A stretch of 64,000 nt of DNA from NCBI GenBank assembly GCA_022570795.1, contig JAKUDP010000013.1, forward strand, positions 372,001 to 436,000. Reading direction: 5' to 3'. The notes beneath the pieces were generated by a model. That model worked only from the letters and a program-made list of their open reading frames with translations, was not told the origin of the DNA and ran no database searches. This document shows positions 34,001 through 44,569 of the stretch, one piece after another. Source of the stretch: Sphaerulina vaccinii. Lineage: Eukaryota > Ascomycota > Dothideomycetes > Mycosphaerellales > Mycosphaerellaceae. Within the stretch, counting starts at the first letter, position 1, and each line of letters begins with the position of its first letter. Position numbers and translations under genes: made by a program.

Positions 34001-35843
34001 GTCGTTGCTCACCTCGTTACAACAAGCTGTGGGCGCTTCAGCCCAAAAAGCAGATCTGTTACACCTAAAGCTGGAGGAGGAACGCAGCAGTCGAGACGAG
34101 CTTGAAAGGAGTCTGCGCGAGCTCCGTACGCAGCATGAGCAGCGCGCTGGCGAGCTGGAAAGCACCACTCGACGGTTGCGTGATGCTGAAGAACTTGCGC
34201 AGAAACATGCCGAGGAAGCACGAACGCATCGTGAGGCTGTGATGTCTGGCTTGAATAAAGTCACAACTCGGGACGTCGATACGTCCAGCGTCCACGAAGA
34301 ACGTCTCACCATACTTCAGCAACAAGTCGAGGCTGCGCAGTCTCAAGTCAGGCACAACCAGGCTGCAGCTGACGCCGCTTCCGAGAAGTTGCGACGCGCT
34401 GAAGAACGTATTGCGGGACTCGAATCATACCAAGAGCAAGCTAGCCGCGAAGGCCTCTCCATCAGGAAACAACTCCAAGCTGCTATGAAGGAGAATCAGG
34501 CTCTGAGCAGCGAAAAGACCGAGCTGGAGCGCAAGATGGAGCGGCACATGCTCGAGACAAATGCCCTGTCTGTACAACACGCATCACTTAAGGACATTCT
34601 CAACGAGCGTGGCATTAGCGCTTCCGATAAGCGTAGGTCACGCGGACTGGACTCACCTGGCAGCCATCGATTCAGCACGCCCGACCTGCACCGTGTGCGC
34701 GACTTGGAACAACAGATTGAGACCCAAGCCAAGACTCATGAAGACATGAAGACGCAGTACGAGGAGATCAATGAGCGAGGCGAGAAGATGAAGCGCGAGT
34801 ACGAAGAGAAGCTCGCTGCTCTCGACAACGACCATCAGGCGGCAGTGAAATATCTTCGTGGCACGGAGAAAATGCTTTCTAAGATGAAGCAGGAAATGCA
34901 ACGTGTCAAGAACGAGAACGCTGATCTGAGCAAGAAGCTCACAAAGGCCAAGGACGACATGGAGACAAGCGCAAGAAGCTCGCCGGCGACAGAGCGTCAC
35001 AACGAAGAGTGGGAGTCTGAGCGACAAAAGCTGAAGCAAGAGGTTTCGACAGTGCAGACGAGTTTGCAAGGCTCCATCAAGGAACTGGAGGGCCGCATTG
35101 TGAAGATGCAGGATGAGTTATCGCAGACCAAAAGCTCACACTCGTCCACTCAAGCCGAGCTGCAGAGTCTGCACTCTACAGTCACGACCTCCAAGGCTGA
35201 TATGGAGCGACTGCAGAAAGAAAACGCACTCCTGGAAGAACGCGCTCGTGATGCGGAGAACAAGGTTCAGCTTTTGCTTGATCAAGTCGAATCTAGTGTT
35301 GACAATTATCGTCGCCAGTCGAGGATGCGCAGCCCAACTGGAACTCCTACGCTGAATGGAATGGTGCACCAGCGGGCTCCTAGTGAGTCAAGCGTGGACG
35401 CCACCGAGGCTCAGATACCAGCCCACCTCAAGGGTCACACGAGACAAGTCTCCGCTGGAGGTGAATCGACCTACTCCGCCGCTGAGTCAGCTACGGGTAA
35501 CGAAGGGCGTAACTCTATGGCACTCGACTCCCTAGCTTCCGAGCTTGACGCTTTACGAACACACTGGGAGACAACGACCTCCAAGAACTACCGCCTCTCG
35601 GATCGCTTTGACTACGACAAAACGCCCACCACAACTGGACCCGCAGGCGCCAACGGCAATAGTAGCCTAATGGACTGGCGTCGCGGACTGGAAATTGATG
35701 ATGACGATGATAATGCTACAAGGCCTGGTACATCTGATGGTTCTAAAACCAGCAGAAGCCCGGCGACCACGAAAAGACGAAGCTTCGACGAACCTACTCC
35801 CACTGCTACTCCTAAGCTAGGCGTTGCAGGTGGTATGCTATAG
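31019..35843 (+). CDS. Tea1/KelA-like cell-end marker, kelch repeats plus long coiled coil
   Basis: Exons 31019-31372, 31433-31832 and 31882-35843 (introns 60 and 49 nt), 1571 aa. After a Ser/Pro-rich head, six kelch repeats (about residues 145-460) are seen by their GG and W/Y positions: SIYLMGGLIN, AFIVFGGDTK, KIYIFGGQVE, RLYLFGGTDG, VMYIFGGRNE and a degenerate last IVVLAGEPS. A Pro/Arg/Ser-rich linker follows (about 473-720), then a long Glu/Lys/Gln-rich coiled coil to about 1390, and a Ser/Thr-rich tail. This order matches Tea1 of fission yeast and KelA/TeaA-pathway proteins of moulds, which ride microtubule plus ends to the cell tip and mark the site of polar growth. It belongs functionally with the Rac GTPase in polarity, though they are 13 kb apart and not co-transcribed. 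Confidence 0.93.
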
Positions 35844-36671
35844 CACAACGGATCAGTGGAATGTGGCCATCATCAGCTATAGGCTGATTGCATGGTTTCG
35901 GGTGGCGTAATGTGACTGGCTTTGTCCGAACGAAAACTTGTGAATTGGATGTTGAGAATACTGGGATGCTAGCACGGATGGAACGAGATAGGTGGCTGGT
36001 TATCTCGACGATCGTTGTTGACCTTCTCAGTGTGGAGGCAGGAAGGTTTGTATTGTTTCTACTATGTTACCACCTGAGTTCAAAGAACCCGACTCAGTAC
36101 CTAGTGCCATGGGGGCACTTGCGTTTTTCTGTAGATATATATACCCTCTGCTTGTATGACTTTCAGTTGAAGGAAGGTTAGGAGGATTGGTAGTGCAAGA
36201 GGATAGCAGTGTATAGTATTGCTACAATAAAGTGAACGACTACACTCGATCCTTGGTATTTCTGGTTCCTTTAATCCTCCACGTGCTTTAAGAAAGGTTG
36301 TACGCGTCACCGAGTTTGCAGAGAGAATCTATAGATGTTCCACGTCTCACCAATCTCTTATATGAGCACAAGTTCGCGCTTTCACTTCGTTGATCATCAT
36401 CGTCGTCGCCATCGGCTAGACCCGAAACAAGACAGCCGCTAGCGTCGAGCTTCCGTTACTTACATCATCTCCTTGTCTGACTCGGAACTTCAATTGACAA
36501 CGTCCAAACACAACACCAATCTGCACAACCATACCTGCTTGTGGGGACACGCACTATGAGGACAGATACGATGCGATGACTCGTCAGACGATACGAAGAC
36601 AGACAACAAGACCAGAACTTCGAAGAACGCGTTTCACAACAAGACAGCACGGCTACTCGAGGGACGCGTTC
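35844..36671. other. Intergenic, promoter of F-box gene
   Basis: Sequence near 36200 has AATAAA-like words suitable for the kelch gene's 3' end. The stretch 36576-36671 is an in-frame, Arg/Thr-rich upstream extension of the next gene and is more likely leader than protein. Confidence 0.45.
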
Positions 36672-39263
36672 ATGATTCCGCAAGCTGCCAAAGCTGCACC
36701 TCGAAGTATGACAGATATTCGACTTCTCCAGCAGCTTCCGGAGGAATTATTACAGAATGTCCTGGAACGACTCGACCGCTCCGCACTGGAGAATCTGAGT
36801 CTGACATCGCGATGGTGTTATGATGTCGCCACTGTCCATCTCTGGAGGAGTGTCGAGCTTGTCGATTGCAGAACTAAGCATGACACCGAGTTTGACGACC
36901 ACGATGATACGCCTCTGCTGAAGAAGCTCTTCTTACTAGCTACAAAGCCATGGCTCGCCGCGCAAGTCCAGATTCTCACTCATCGATGCCACCTTCCCCC
37001 GCCAGCTATCTTTCACGAGCTGCCACGAAACACTTTCTCAGCGCAGACGTTATCAGCAGATCCGAGAACAATCCAGCTTGTGCAGATGGCTGTGGCGAAC
37101 ATGAAGAAAGTGCATACTTTGAGAATCATTCTGGGCCACCCTCATCTGACCGACGCTCTGCTCCGATGCTTCTTCGATTCTCGACGCGTGGGAGGTGACT
37201 ATGCACGGATCCGTAAGCTCTGGTTAGAAAATTGCCGTGTATCGGTGGGGCTAAACCCAGACATTGATCGCCACCCTATGGGGCTGCCACTGCGGCTTGA
37301 CTTCACAGGTATCGAGAGTGTCCGTCTACGTAGGATGCCGCTACGGGCAGCACCACTCGACCCTAATGTCTACCCGATTTGTCTTGTCTATACACGAGAC
37401 GTGCACATGGAGGAACTCCAAGATGGCGTGGGTGGCAGATACGCCACGAGCATCAATGCGCTGTCGACTGAAATGGGTGCCGCAGACGACTATTTCACAT
37501 GGCTCGAAGAGGTTCCGCAGCGTATGAACGTCGAATCAGCGTGCTTAGATGGAGATCCGAAACAGAGACTAGAAGACAGTCACCCACTTGCGGGTCTTTA
37601 CAGAGCCGCACAACGATGGGACGATCAAATTTATGAATCGTTGGCGCTGTTGGTTGAAATTCCAGAGGAGGCGCGCGTGCTCAGCGAGCTGAATTGTCGA
37701 GAAAGAGCCGAAACGTCGTATCGAGGCAATATGCTGGATCCAGACTCACTCTCCAAAGTGCCAACGGCTTTACGGGATATGCAGCTGGAGAAGATGCCAT
37801 GTGCCGATGCAGCACTTAACATGCTAAACAGTGTGAGCTCAACCCTGAACTCATTGAACCTGGATTGGATTATGTCGACGCCGTATCTGGCAGGGTCTCA
37901 GAACTGTCCTCGAAAAGGCGACCGCAGATACGAGAGTTGGATCGATATGTATTACAGCTTATTCAGCTGTCGTTTTCCGAATCTGAAAAGCTTTCAAGTT
38001 CGCAACTGCGTTGTTTCGCACACCACGCTTCCCACAGGACTGTATCTACTGGACACAAGCGCTATACCTACGGAACGTTCATTGACACGCCAAGAGTCCA
38101 TAGGTTCTCAGGATGTGCCATTCGAGCTGATGGGCCTGGCATTCATGGAGGCCCATCCGAACCTTCAATGCCTAGCTTGGCCACTGAGTCGATTCTTTTC
38201 GGACAAACGTTCATCAGCTGATGTGACCCAGCGAGTCAATCTCGTTCTGGAGAATCTGGCACGCAATTTGATCGACCTGAGAGTTGACACTAAGTTCAGC
38301 GAGACAGGGGAACCGTTCTCCGAGGTAGATGGCATGGGGATTCACGAAGACCGCATAAGACGGAAGCGCTTCATCGCTGAACTTGCGCCCAGACTCAGAA
38401 ATCTGCAAAGTATAAAGATCGAGGGTGGGATGCCGCGGGACGAGAGGCGTGAGATCATCCGTGCATTACAAGCTTGCCCATTGGAGAAGATTGTGACGAT
38501 CGGTATATGCAGTCCTACCGGCAATAGCTGGGGCGAGAACGGAGCTGATGTGGCCGAGTTCGTGGATGAACATGATCGTTCGAATCTTGAAGGTGAAGAC
38601 AAGTCTACAGTGTTTGAGCTAGGTCCGAGTCAGCTGCATCCTCCTGGTAACAGCTCTGCTTTTGTGCCGCACTATGGATGGGAAGGTCAGCCACCTATGC
38701 TCCACACATTGGCCTCATACCACGCCAACACTGTTCGTGAGCTGAAATTCTGTGGATGGAAAGGCTCGCCAGTGCTACTTTCGCCTACGCCAATCACTAC
38801 TCCACTCCTCGCGCCTCTGCAGCACTTCCACAAGCTCGAGTCACTCATCATCAGTCTCTGGTTGAGCACGAACTTCGAAGGCGACCAACGCGATAACGAA
38901 GTCATATCCTACTGGACAAACACTCGATCGCCATCGTCCCAGGCTCTCGTTATTATCTCAGATGAAGGACCCGAGGCCGGGTGGCCTATGGAGCTGACAA
39001 CCAAATACGCCCCTGACGCTCTGGCATGGAGAGTCACGAACTTTCTGGGACCATTCTTGAGCCCAGAGGCGAAAGGTCGCAAAAGTGGTGTGCATGTGAG
39101 GGCATCTTTCAGCTTGGGTGACTGGGGTGGAATCTTCGACCTGGATCTACGCATTGGTAAGGGAGCATTGAACAGTAACGTCTGCCTTGGATACTCAGGA
39201 CCAAGGGAGGAATTGGAGCCAGAACGCAGGAAGGAGAAATTGGACGGGCGAGGATGGTTCTAG
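36672..39263 (+). CDS. F-box protein
   Basis: The frame is open from 36576; I prefer the start MIPQAAKAAP at 36672 (863 aa), with MTDIRLL at 36708 also possible. The F-box is immediately N-terminal: LLQQLPEELLQNVLERLDRS followed by ENLSLTSRWCYDVATVHLW. The remaining 800 residues contain irregular Leu-rich segments (VHTLRIILGHPHLTDALLRC; LNSLNLDWIMST; FPNLKSFQVRNC) like the degenerate leucine-rich repeats of large fungal F-box proteins. F-box proteins recruit substrates to SCF ubiquitin ligases through Skp1; the target is unknown. Such proteins are numerous and fast-evolving in Dothideomycetes. No membrane segment or signal peptide is seen. Confidence 0.85.
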   Translation: MIPQAAKAAPRSMTDIRLLQQLPEELLQNVLERLDRSALENLSLTSRWCYDVATVHLWRSVELVDCRTKHDTEFDDHDDTPLLKKLFLLATKPWLAAQVQILTHRCHLPPPAIFHELPRNTFSAQTLSADPRTIQLVQMAVANMKKVHTLRIILGHPHLTDALLRCFFDSRRVGGDYARIRKLWLENCRVSVGLNPDIDRHPMGLPLRLDFTGIESVRLRRMPLRAAPLDPNVYPICLVYTRDVHMEELQDGVGGRYATSINALSTEMGAADDYFTWLEEVPQRMNVESACLDGDPKQRLEDSHPLAGLYRAAQRWDDQIYESLALLVEIPEEARVLSELNCRERAETSYRGNMLDPDSLSKVPTALRDMQLEKMPCADAALNMLNSVSSTLNSLNLDWIMSTPYLAGSQNCPRKGDRRYESWIDMYYSLFSCRFPNLKSFQVRNCVVSHTTLPTGLYLLDTSAIPTERSLTRQESIGSQDVPFELMGLAFMEAHPNLQCLAWPLSRFFSDKRSSADVTQRVNLVLENLARNLIDLRVDTKFSETGEPFSEVDGMGIHEDRIRRKRFIAELAPRLRNLQSIKIEGGMPRDERREIIRALQACPLEKIVTIGICSPTGNSWGENGADVAEFVDEHDRSNLEGEDKSTVFELGPSQLHPPGNSSAFVPHYGWEGQPPMLHTLASYHANTVRELKFCGWKGSPVLLSPTPITTPLLAPLQHFHKLESLIISLWLSTNFEGDQRDNEVISYWTNTRSPSSQALVIISDEGPEAGWPMELTTKYAPDALAWRVTNFLGPFLSPEAKGRKSGVHVRASFSLGDWGGIFDLDLRIGKGALNSNVCLGYSGPREELEPERRKEKLDGRGWF

Positions 39264-40082
39264 TCTGCCAACTCAGCATTGAGGTTACGCATAGGCTTCC
39301 TATACTCTGGATGCGAAGAGTATCGCGTAATGTGCGGACTCTCAACAAAGGTGCCATGAAGGATGTTGCCAACTTATGTGCTGTGTTTCCCGCCAAGCCA
39401 TATCATCACATTCGTGCTTGCAAGGCAAGATGATGCAATTGCTCAGTAGCACTTCTCACTTCAGGTTCCTCTGATCTGTTTCTTTTCCTCTTCGATTCCT
39501 CGAATAACCCAGCCCACAGACTCAAGTGTCTCTTTACGCCCACTTCAGTACAGGTAGGTCAGCAGTCTTCTTCGTCTCCATCTCCTTGGTGTGTGTCTTC
39601 ACGAATGAACGCGGCCGCCGACTTCGGAGAAGCCAAGACAATCTCTGGAGGAGGCAAACTTTCGACCTCGCCTCTCGCCTCCCAGGCACATCAAGACCAA
39701 TAAGACTACAAGCAAAGCAGCCAGAGCAGACCGACTTGCACGACGCGGCGACACTTTTGGAGATCTTCCTTTCCGGTTGGGGCATTGCAACGGTTGAGGA
39801 TAGCCTCGCATCGTCGCATCACGCCCGCGGCTCGTCGGCACAAGCTTTCTGTCAGAAGACCCATTGGAGGAGTCAATCCTCGAGCTTGAACGCGCATCCA
39901 GTGGGACGCGAGGCAGTATCAGCAAGAAGAGGCTGCGCATCAGGACCATCCACGACCCACCGTGCTCACTATCCTGGACCTTTGACTGGGCGAAGAGAGC
40001 AAGCGGACTCTGATTGGACTACCTTCAAACATCCATTGCATGTGCTTGCGTTGTACCCAGCACGTAGCGAAGTCAACCACAC
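39264..40082. other. Intergenic, upstream of FAD oxidoreductase
   Basis: A plus frame 39526-40134 (202 codons) is Arg/Ser/Thr-rich without motif and overlaps the next gene's start region; it is not called. Probable content is the F-box gene 3' end and the promoter of the next gene. Confidence 0.45.
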
Positions 40083-41627
40083 ATGTCTCGTTCTCATCAG
40101 AGTGGCCTGGCGAGACACGCTGTCAGGGCGCTAGCCAATGCTCAATATGGAGAGAGCAGCATGTCTTGCCCGCGGCAAGCTCGGGCTGCGTCCCAAGCAG
40201 GAACATTGTGCGTAAGACGAAGCATGGGCAGTAGCGACAGGAGGTGTTTATCTACGTTTGCTACGGCCCATCGCAGGCCGACTTCTTCTGGTTCGAGACA
40301 CGCATCCCGCAGATCTGACTCCGAGTTTGCTTTCTTGCGACCTTTTATCAACATCAACACCAATATCAGCAGTACAAGAAATATGGCTACACGAGCAGAT
40401 ATCCCGCAGGTCCCTAGGAGGGACTCTGCCATGTCAGGGCCACACGATACGTACGAGGCAGTCGTAGTCGGTGCAGGACCAGCTGGTATCGTAGCTGTTG
40501 GCAATCTCCTAGAGAAGAAGATAGACAAGATTCTATGGGTCGACGAATCGTTCGAGGGAGGCAGAGTCAACCAGTACTACCGAGAAGTCCCATCGAATAC
40601 GAAGACCAAGCTGTTTGTTGAGTTTGCAGAAATGGTCTCGCCATTTCAGAAGATTGTCACTGGTGCTGGCGAAGACAAACTGCAGGACCTTCGAAAGCTT
40701 CCTCAGGAACAGGGCTGCCAGCTCAGTAATGCCGCAGATATATGCCTCATGCTCACCTCGGGTCTGAAAGAAACTCCGGGCGTCATTGCACAAACCGGCC
40801 GCGTAGCATCAGCCACCCTCGACTCAAGCTCTCAAAGCTGGAATGTCAACCTCGATAACTCAGAAGACATTACAAACGTCCAAGCAAAACGCCTGATCCT
40901 ATGCACAGGCTCGACACCTCTTGACCCCAGGCTACCCAACGAACCAGCAGGTCTTGAACACATCAACCTGGACGATGCTCTCTCACCCACAAATCTCAAA
41001 GCCAAGCTCTCATCACTCGGTCCAACGACCGTAGCCGTCATCGGAGCCTCTCACTCTGCTGTACTGGTTCTGATGAACCTCTCCAAGATTGCGTTGGAAA
41101 GCAAACCAGATTTGAAAGTGAAATGGTTCACACGCCATGGTCTACGTTACGCAGAATATGATGACAGCGGGCACGTCTCCGCACGGGATAACACAGGTCT
41201 CAAAGGTCAAGCTGCAGTCTGGGCAAAGGAGAACCTTGAACCAGAGAAACTCCGTACTTCGCCTGTCGGCAAAGTCGTGCAGATGATCTCATATCAAAAG
41301 GGCGATGAGGCGAAAGTGTATCGTGAGCACTTGGGTGACGCACAGTTCGTTGTGCAAGCCATTGGATATACGAAGAACGCACTTCCGACATTGACTGCGA
41401 ATGGCGAGATCGTGACGCCAACCTTCGACCACGACAAAGGCATCTTCGAATACACTACTGCTGCGTCTGGCGAGTCAAGGCAGCTACCTGGAGTCTATGG
41501 TGCAGGCATTGCATTCCCCAAGAGGATCGTGGATCAGAAGTATGGACATACAGAATTCAATGTTGGTTTCATGAAGTTTATGAAGGCTGTGAAGGGATGG
41601 GTTGAGGGGTGGAAACCTGTCGCTTGA
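40083..41627 (+). CDS. FAD/NAD(P)-binding oxidoreductase (pyridine-nucleotide-disulfide type fold)
   Basis: Open for 514 aa; an internal start at residue 101 (MATRADIPQV, ATG 40383) would give 414 aa and begins just before the catalytic fold. The first nucleotide-binding motif is YEAVVVGAGPAGIVAVG (residues 124-140). The second Rossmann motif is TVAVIGASHSAVLVLM, and ATG-like signatures are RLILCTGSTPLD and FVVQAIGYTKNALP; the end carries VYGAGIAFPKRIVD. No CxxC redox pair is seen at the usual disulfide position, so it is not a classical thioredoxin or glutathione reductase. The 100-residue N-terminal extension is Arg/Ser-rich and acid-poor, suiting a mitochondrial presequence if the long form is real. 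Substrate and partner are unknown. Confidence 0.85.
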   Translation: MSRSHQSGLARHAVRALANAQYGESSMSCPRQARAASQAGTLCVRRSMGSSDRRCLSTFATAHRRPTSSGSRHASRRSDSEFAFLRPFININTNISSTRNMATRADIPQVPRRDSAMSGPHDTYEAVVVGAGPAGIVAVGNLLEKKIDKILWVDESFEGGRVNQYYREVPSNTKTKLFVEFAEMVSPFQKIVTGAGEDKLQDLRKLPQEQGCQLSNAADICLMLTSGLKETPGVIAQTGRVASATLDSSSQSWNVNLDNSEDITNVQAKRLILCTGSTPLDPRLPNEPAGLEHINLDDALSPTNLKAKLSSLGPTTVAVIGASHSAVLVLMNLSKIALESKPDLKVKWFTRHGLRYAEYDDSGHVSARDNTGLKGQAAVWAKENLEPEKLRTSPVGKVVQMISYQKGDEAKVYREHLGDAQFVVQAIGYTKNALPTLTANGEIVTPTFDHDKGIFEYTTAASGESRQLPGVYGAGIAFPKRIVDQKYGHTEFNVGFMKFMKAVKGWVEGWKPVA

Positions 41628-41801
41628 GTATGTAGCAGGCTTGGGCATGATGCCGCATGAGATACCCACTGCTAAGAAAGCGATAGTAGTTGTTAAAGCA
41701 CCTCGATCTATAGTACATATTCAACTCCAGCATCACAGTCTCCTGTTCTCTCGCCGTTCATGCATGCTCATATTTCACGTCCCCTTCCATACCATCCCAG
41801 T

Positions 41802-42026
41802 CTAATTCTGGCCGTTGTTCTGCGCAACATTGCAATGCTGTCCGCAGCTAGCATTACACCAAGACTGATGAAGGTAGCCAGATGCGCCTCGGTATTGGTT
41901 TGGTTGTTGTGGTGGTGTTGGAACAGGTGCCGGGCTCTTGTCGCGGTGCGAGCTGACTGCTTTGCCGGCTTCGTGGGCAACATAGGCAAGACTGCCGTAC
42001 TTCATACCTTGTCTGAGAAGAGGCAT
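41802..42026 (-). CDS. Possible small Cys/Gln/Asn-rich protein
   Basis: 74 aa starting MPLLRQGMKYGSLAYVAHEA, then a Pro/Gln-rich centre and a short tail with four Cys (SWCNASCGQHCNVAQ). Composition is more protein-like than the antisense frame (41760-42131). A KYGSLAYVAHEAGKA-type N-terminus recurs, in my recollection, in small uncharacterised fungal proteins, but I cannot name a family. No signal peptide. Confidence 0.45.
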   Translation of the reverse strand: MPLLRQGMKYGSLAYVAHEAGKAVSSHRDKSPAPVPTPPQQPNQYRGASGYLHQSWCNASCGQHCNVAQNNGQN

Positions 42027-42610
42027 GATGTTGTAGGTGGTGTAGTGAAGTGGATGTGTAGATGTGTTAGTGAAGATGTTGTTGTAGATTGGATGAGATT
42101 GTTGTTGGAAGCTGATGAAGATGAGAGATAATGCTGAAAGTCAATGCCTCCTTATATGCCAAAGAGATGCTCTGAGATCAAAAGCTTACGCGTTGTTCGT
42201 CTGGCACTGCCTTGTGGCCATGGAGAGTCTAGTGAAGGCACATGCGATACAATTGTGTAGGGTATCGTCATGAGTATAGCCTGTACCACGATTGATACCA
42301 AGCACTGACGAAGAGGCTTGTTCTGTGTAGAGAAGCATTGGTGGTTGCAGTGGCTCCTGGCGAGGTCGGTTTCGTAGAAGGATTCGGATTCCTGCTGCGC
42401 AGTGCGAGAGCATAGCCCTTGTCGATCTTTGCCTGTCTTGGCAGATTCAGCTCTGCCAACCCTTTGCAGCGGATTCTGCAGAAGGATTTATGGAATCGCA
42501 ATTGCGTAGGTATAGATCGGGCGAATTAGTATTGCAATCAGTCGATCTGCTGCGACCGGGAATAGCTTTGCTATCTGAGAATAGAGATCGATCGAAGTAA
42601 GGCAGCACAA
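42027..42610. other. Intergenic, no gene recognised
   Basis: Contains the probable promoter of the small minus-strand ORF and the 3' flank of the MFS gene. Nothing else is supported. Confidence 0.45.
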
Positions 42611-44569
42611 CTACGCAACATGGTCCTTCTCTTCCTCCTTCGGTATCCTCACCCAGACAGCCGTGATCACAGCTCCAATCACTGCAGCAGCCAGAGCCAA
42701 CCACCACGCAGCGCGAAGGCCCTCAAGCCCAACCTCTCCATTCTCCTGGGTATCTATTTTCGCAGCAATGCTGTCTGCAACGCTTGTCATGATCGCACTA
42801 CTCAAGTTTTGTATCGTGACAAGCAGACTTCCAGCCGAGCCTTGATAGCTTCTCGGAACTTGGCTAGTGATGTAGATGCTTGCAGCTGCGAAGCTAAGAT
42901 CTGGACCGAAAGTCGCCAAGCCAATACCAGGCATGGATAAAGCGAAGTAATTCGTGGAAGCCTTCTGCGGCAAGAAGAATGCTGGTCCAAGAGCGAAGGC
43001 AAACTGAGAGGCCAAGAAGATGTAGTGTCCAGGCATACGATGCATAAGTTTTGACACCATCCACGTTGCTAGGACTCCGCATATGGCATTGGGTGTGAGG
43101 TACAGTGCTACTGTGAGCGGTGAGACGTGCTGCTGGGTGAGCCAGAACTGGACAGCATAGAACTGAAATGCCCCCACGAAGCCACCGAAACCGAGGAAGT
43201 ATGCGAGCATGAGTGGTGCGAAGCCTGGTGTCTTCCATAATCGAGCTGGGATGAGAGGCCGAGAGACTTTGGTTTCGACCCAGAATAGTAGACCCAAGAC
43301 AAGGACCCCAACAATGATCAAAGCGTACGTATAAGGTGACCACTCAGCCACTGAACCTTGCGTGAGACCGAAGAGCAGACAGATGCATCCGACTACAGCA
43401 CAAATGGCTCCTTTCCAGTCGAAGTTCCTTATCGAGGGAGCATGAGCAGAAGCGTGATCTGCTACTGGCTTCAACGATGGGATCGTGGCATATGCAGCAG
43501 CTGCACAAAGACCGCATATGATTGCGTTGCTGCCATATATCCAGTCCTGTCTCTTGGCAAGAGCGCCTCCTTGAAGTGCTCCGAGCCAGAATCCGAATGG
43601 CGCTGCAGCAGCCATTGCGCTGAAGACACGGGTCTTGCGCTGTCCGGGATTGTAGACACGTCCGAGAATTGACATGCTACCAGATACCAGTACACCGACT
43701 GCGAGGCCTTGCATAGCTCGCATAATGAAGTAAGCTATTGCTCGAGAAGGAGTCAATGTAAAGACTCCGATCAGATTCCAGATTGTGAGCCAGATGAATG
43801 CTCCAACGATCAGCAACTTCGGAGGCAAGATGTCTGTAAGTGAGCCAGAAAGTATGACACTCAGCCCCAGAGCAGTCAAGAATGCACCTGTAAGCCATGG
43901 GATCTCTCCTTGTTGCAAGCCCAATGCAATTTTGAGAGATTGTTGGTTGACATTGACATTTCCCATGAAGAATGCAAACAGCAGCTGCCCAGCAGAACAG
44001 ACGCTGACGAATATGATCTCTGCTGTGAGGTTTCTCAGCTCCGGGGGTACGCCTTGCTGCTTTCGAGGACCAGTCGGCTTTCCTTCTTCTTCGGAAGCAC
44101 TTGGCTGATCAAAAGGTCTTTTGCCGTCAGTGATGGCGGGAGTTAGTCTTCGGTTGCGATGGCTCATAGTCGGTCTTAGCTCGAGATTGCCATCGTCCGC
44201 AGCACTCGTGTTCGTGAGTGCTCGTGATAGATTCTCGAAAGCATCACCCATGTGTCCGTTCATGCGACTGGTTGTCGTATGTAGTTCATGCATTTCCATG
44301 ATTTCGTCCTCAGCCTCTCCGATCATGGATGGACGCCTTGAAGTGACCCGCGAAGCTGCTGGCTTTCCTAGGAGAGGATCCGGCGTGGCCATGCCAGAGG
44401 CCAGTGTGTAGTCATCAGAGGCAATCGAGTTGAGTGATGGCCTGCGGGAAAGAGGCTGTGCTCGCATATAGTCTATGCCGAAAGAGCTCAGATCTAGAGA
44501 TTGCCCAGTCTGGCGATGGCTTTGATCTTCATCTTGTTGCTCTGTGGTTGTTGTGTTCGTGGAACTCAT
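42611..44569 (-). CDS. MFS transporter, DHA2 (drug:H+ antiporter) type
   Basis: 652 aa, single exon. The first 180 residues are Ser/Thr/Asp-rich and cytosolic. Hydrophobic segments begin at about 182 (EIIFVSVCSAGQLLFAFFMG) and continue through some 13-14 helices to KEEEKDHVA. Family signs are WLTGAFLTALGLSVILSGSLTDILPPK (TM2 and loop), FIMRAMQGLAVGVLVSGSMS (motif C region) and RKTRVFSAMAAAAPFGFWLG. These proteins export drugs, toxins or amino acids/ammonium at the plasma membrane; the closest described types I can recall are the fungal Atr1/Amf1-like proteins. There is no neighbouring biosynthetic gene set that would point to a secondary-metabolite role. Confidence 0.92.
   Translation of the reverse strand: MSSTNTTTTEQQDEDQSHRQTGQSLDLSSFGIDYMRAQPLSRRPSLNSIASDDYTLASGMATPDPLLGKPAASRVTSRRPSMIGEAEDEIMEMHELHTTTSRMNGHMGDAFENLSRALTNTSAADDGNLELRPTMSHRNRRLTPAITDGKRPFDQPSASEEEGKPTGPRKQQGVPPELRNLTAEIIFVSVCSAGQLLFAFFMGNVNVNQQSLKIALGLQQGEIPWLTGAFLTALGLSVILSGSLTDILPPKLLIVGAFIWLTIWNLIGVFTLTPSRAIAYFIMRAMQGLAVGVLVSGSMSILGRVYNPGQRKTRVFSAMAAAAPFGFWLGALQGGALAKRQDWIYGSNAIICGLCAAAAYATIPSLKPVADHASAHAPSIRNFDWKGAICAVVGCICLLFGLTQGSVAEWSPYTYALIIVGVLVLGLLFWVETKVSRPLIPARLWKTPGFAPLMLAYFLGFGGFVGAFQFYAVQFWLTQQHVSPLTVALYLTPNAICGVLATWMVSKLMHRMPGHYIFLASQFAFALGPAFFLPQKASTNYFALSMPGIGLATFGPDLSFAAASIYITSQVPRSYQGSAGSLLVTIQNLSSAIMTSVADSIAAKIDTQENGEVGLEGLRAAWWLALAAAVIGAVITAVWVRIPKEEEKDHVA

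Noticed and set aside
39526..40134. Plus-strand open frame of 202 codons
   Set aside because: Low-complexity Arg/Ser/Thr composition; overlaps the start region of the FAD oxidoreductase in another frame.
41760..42131. Plus-strand frame of 123 codons
   Set aside because: Antisense to the more protein-like 74-aa minus ORF; Val/Cys/Trp-heavy with no motif.
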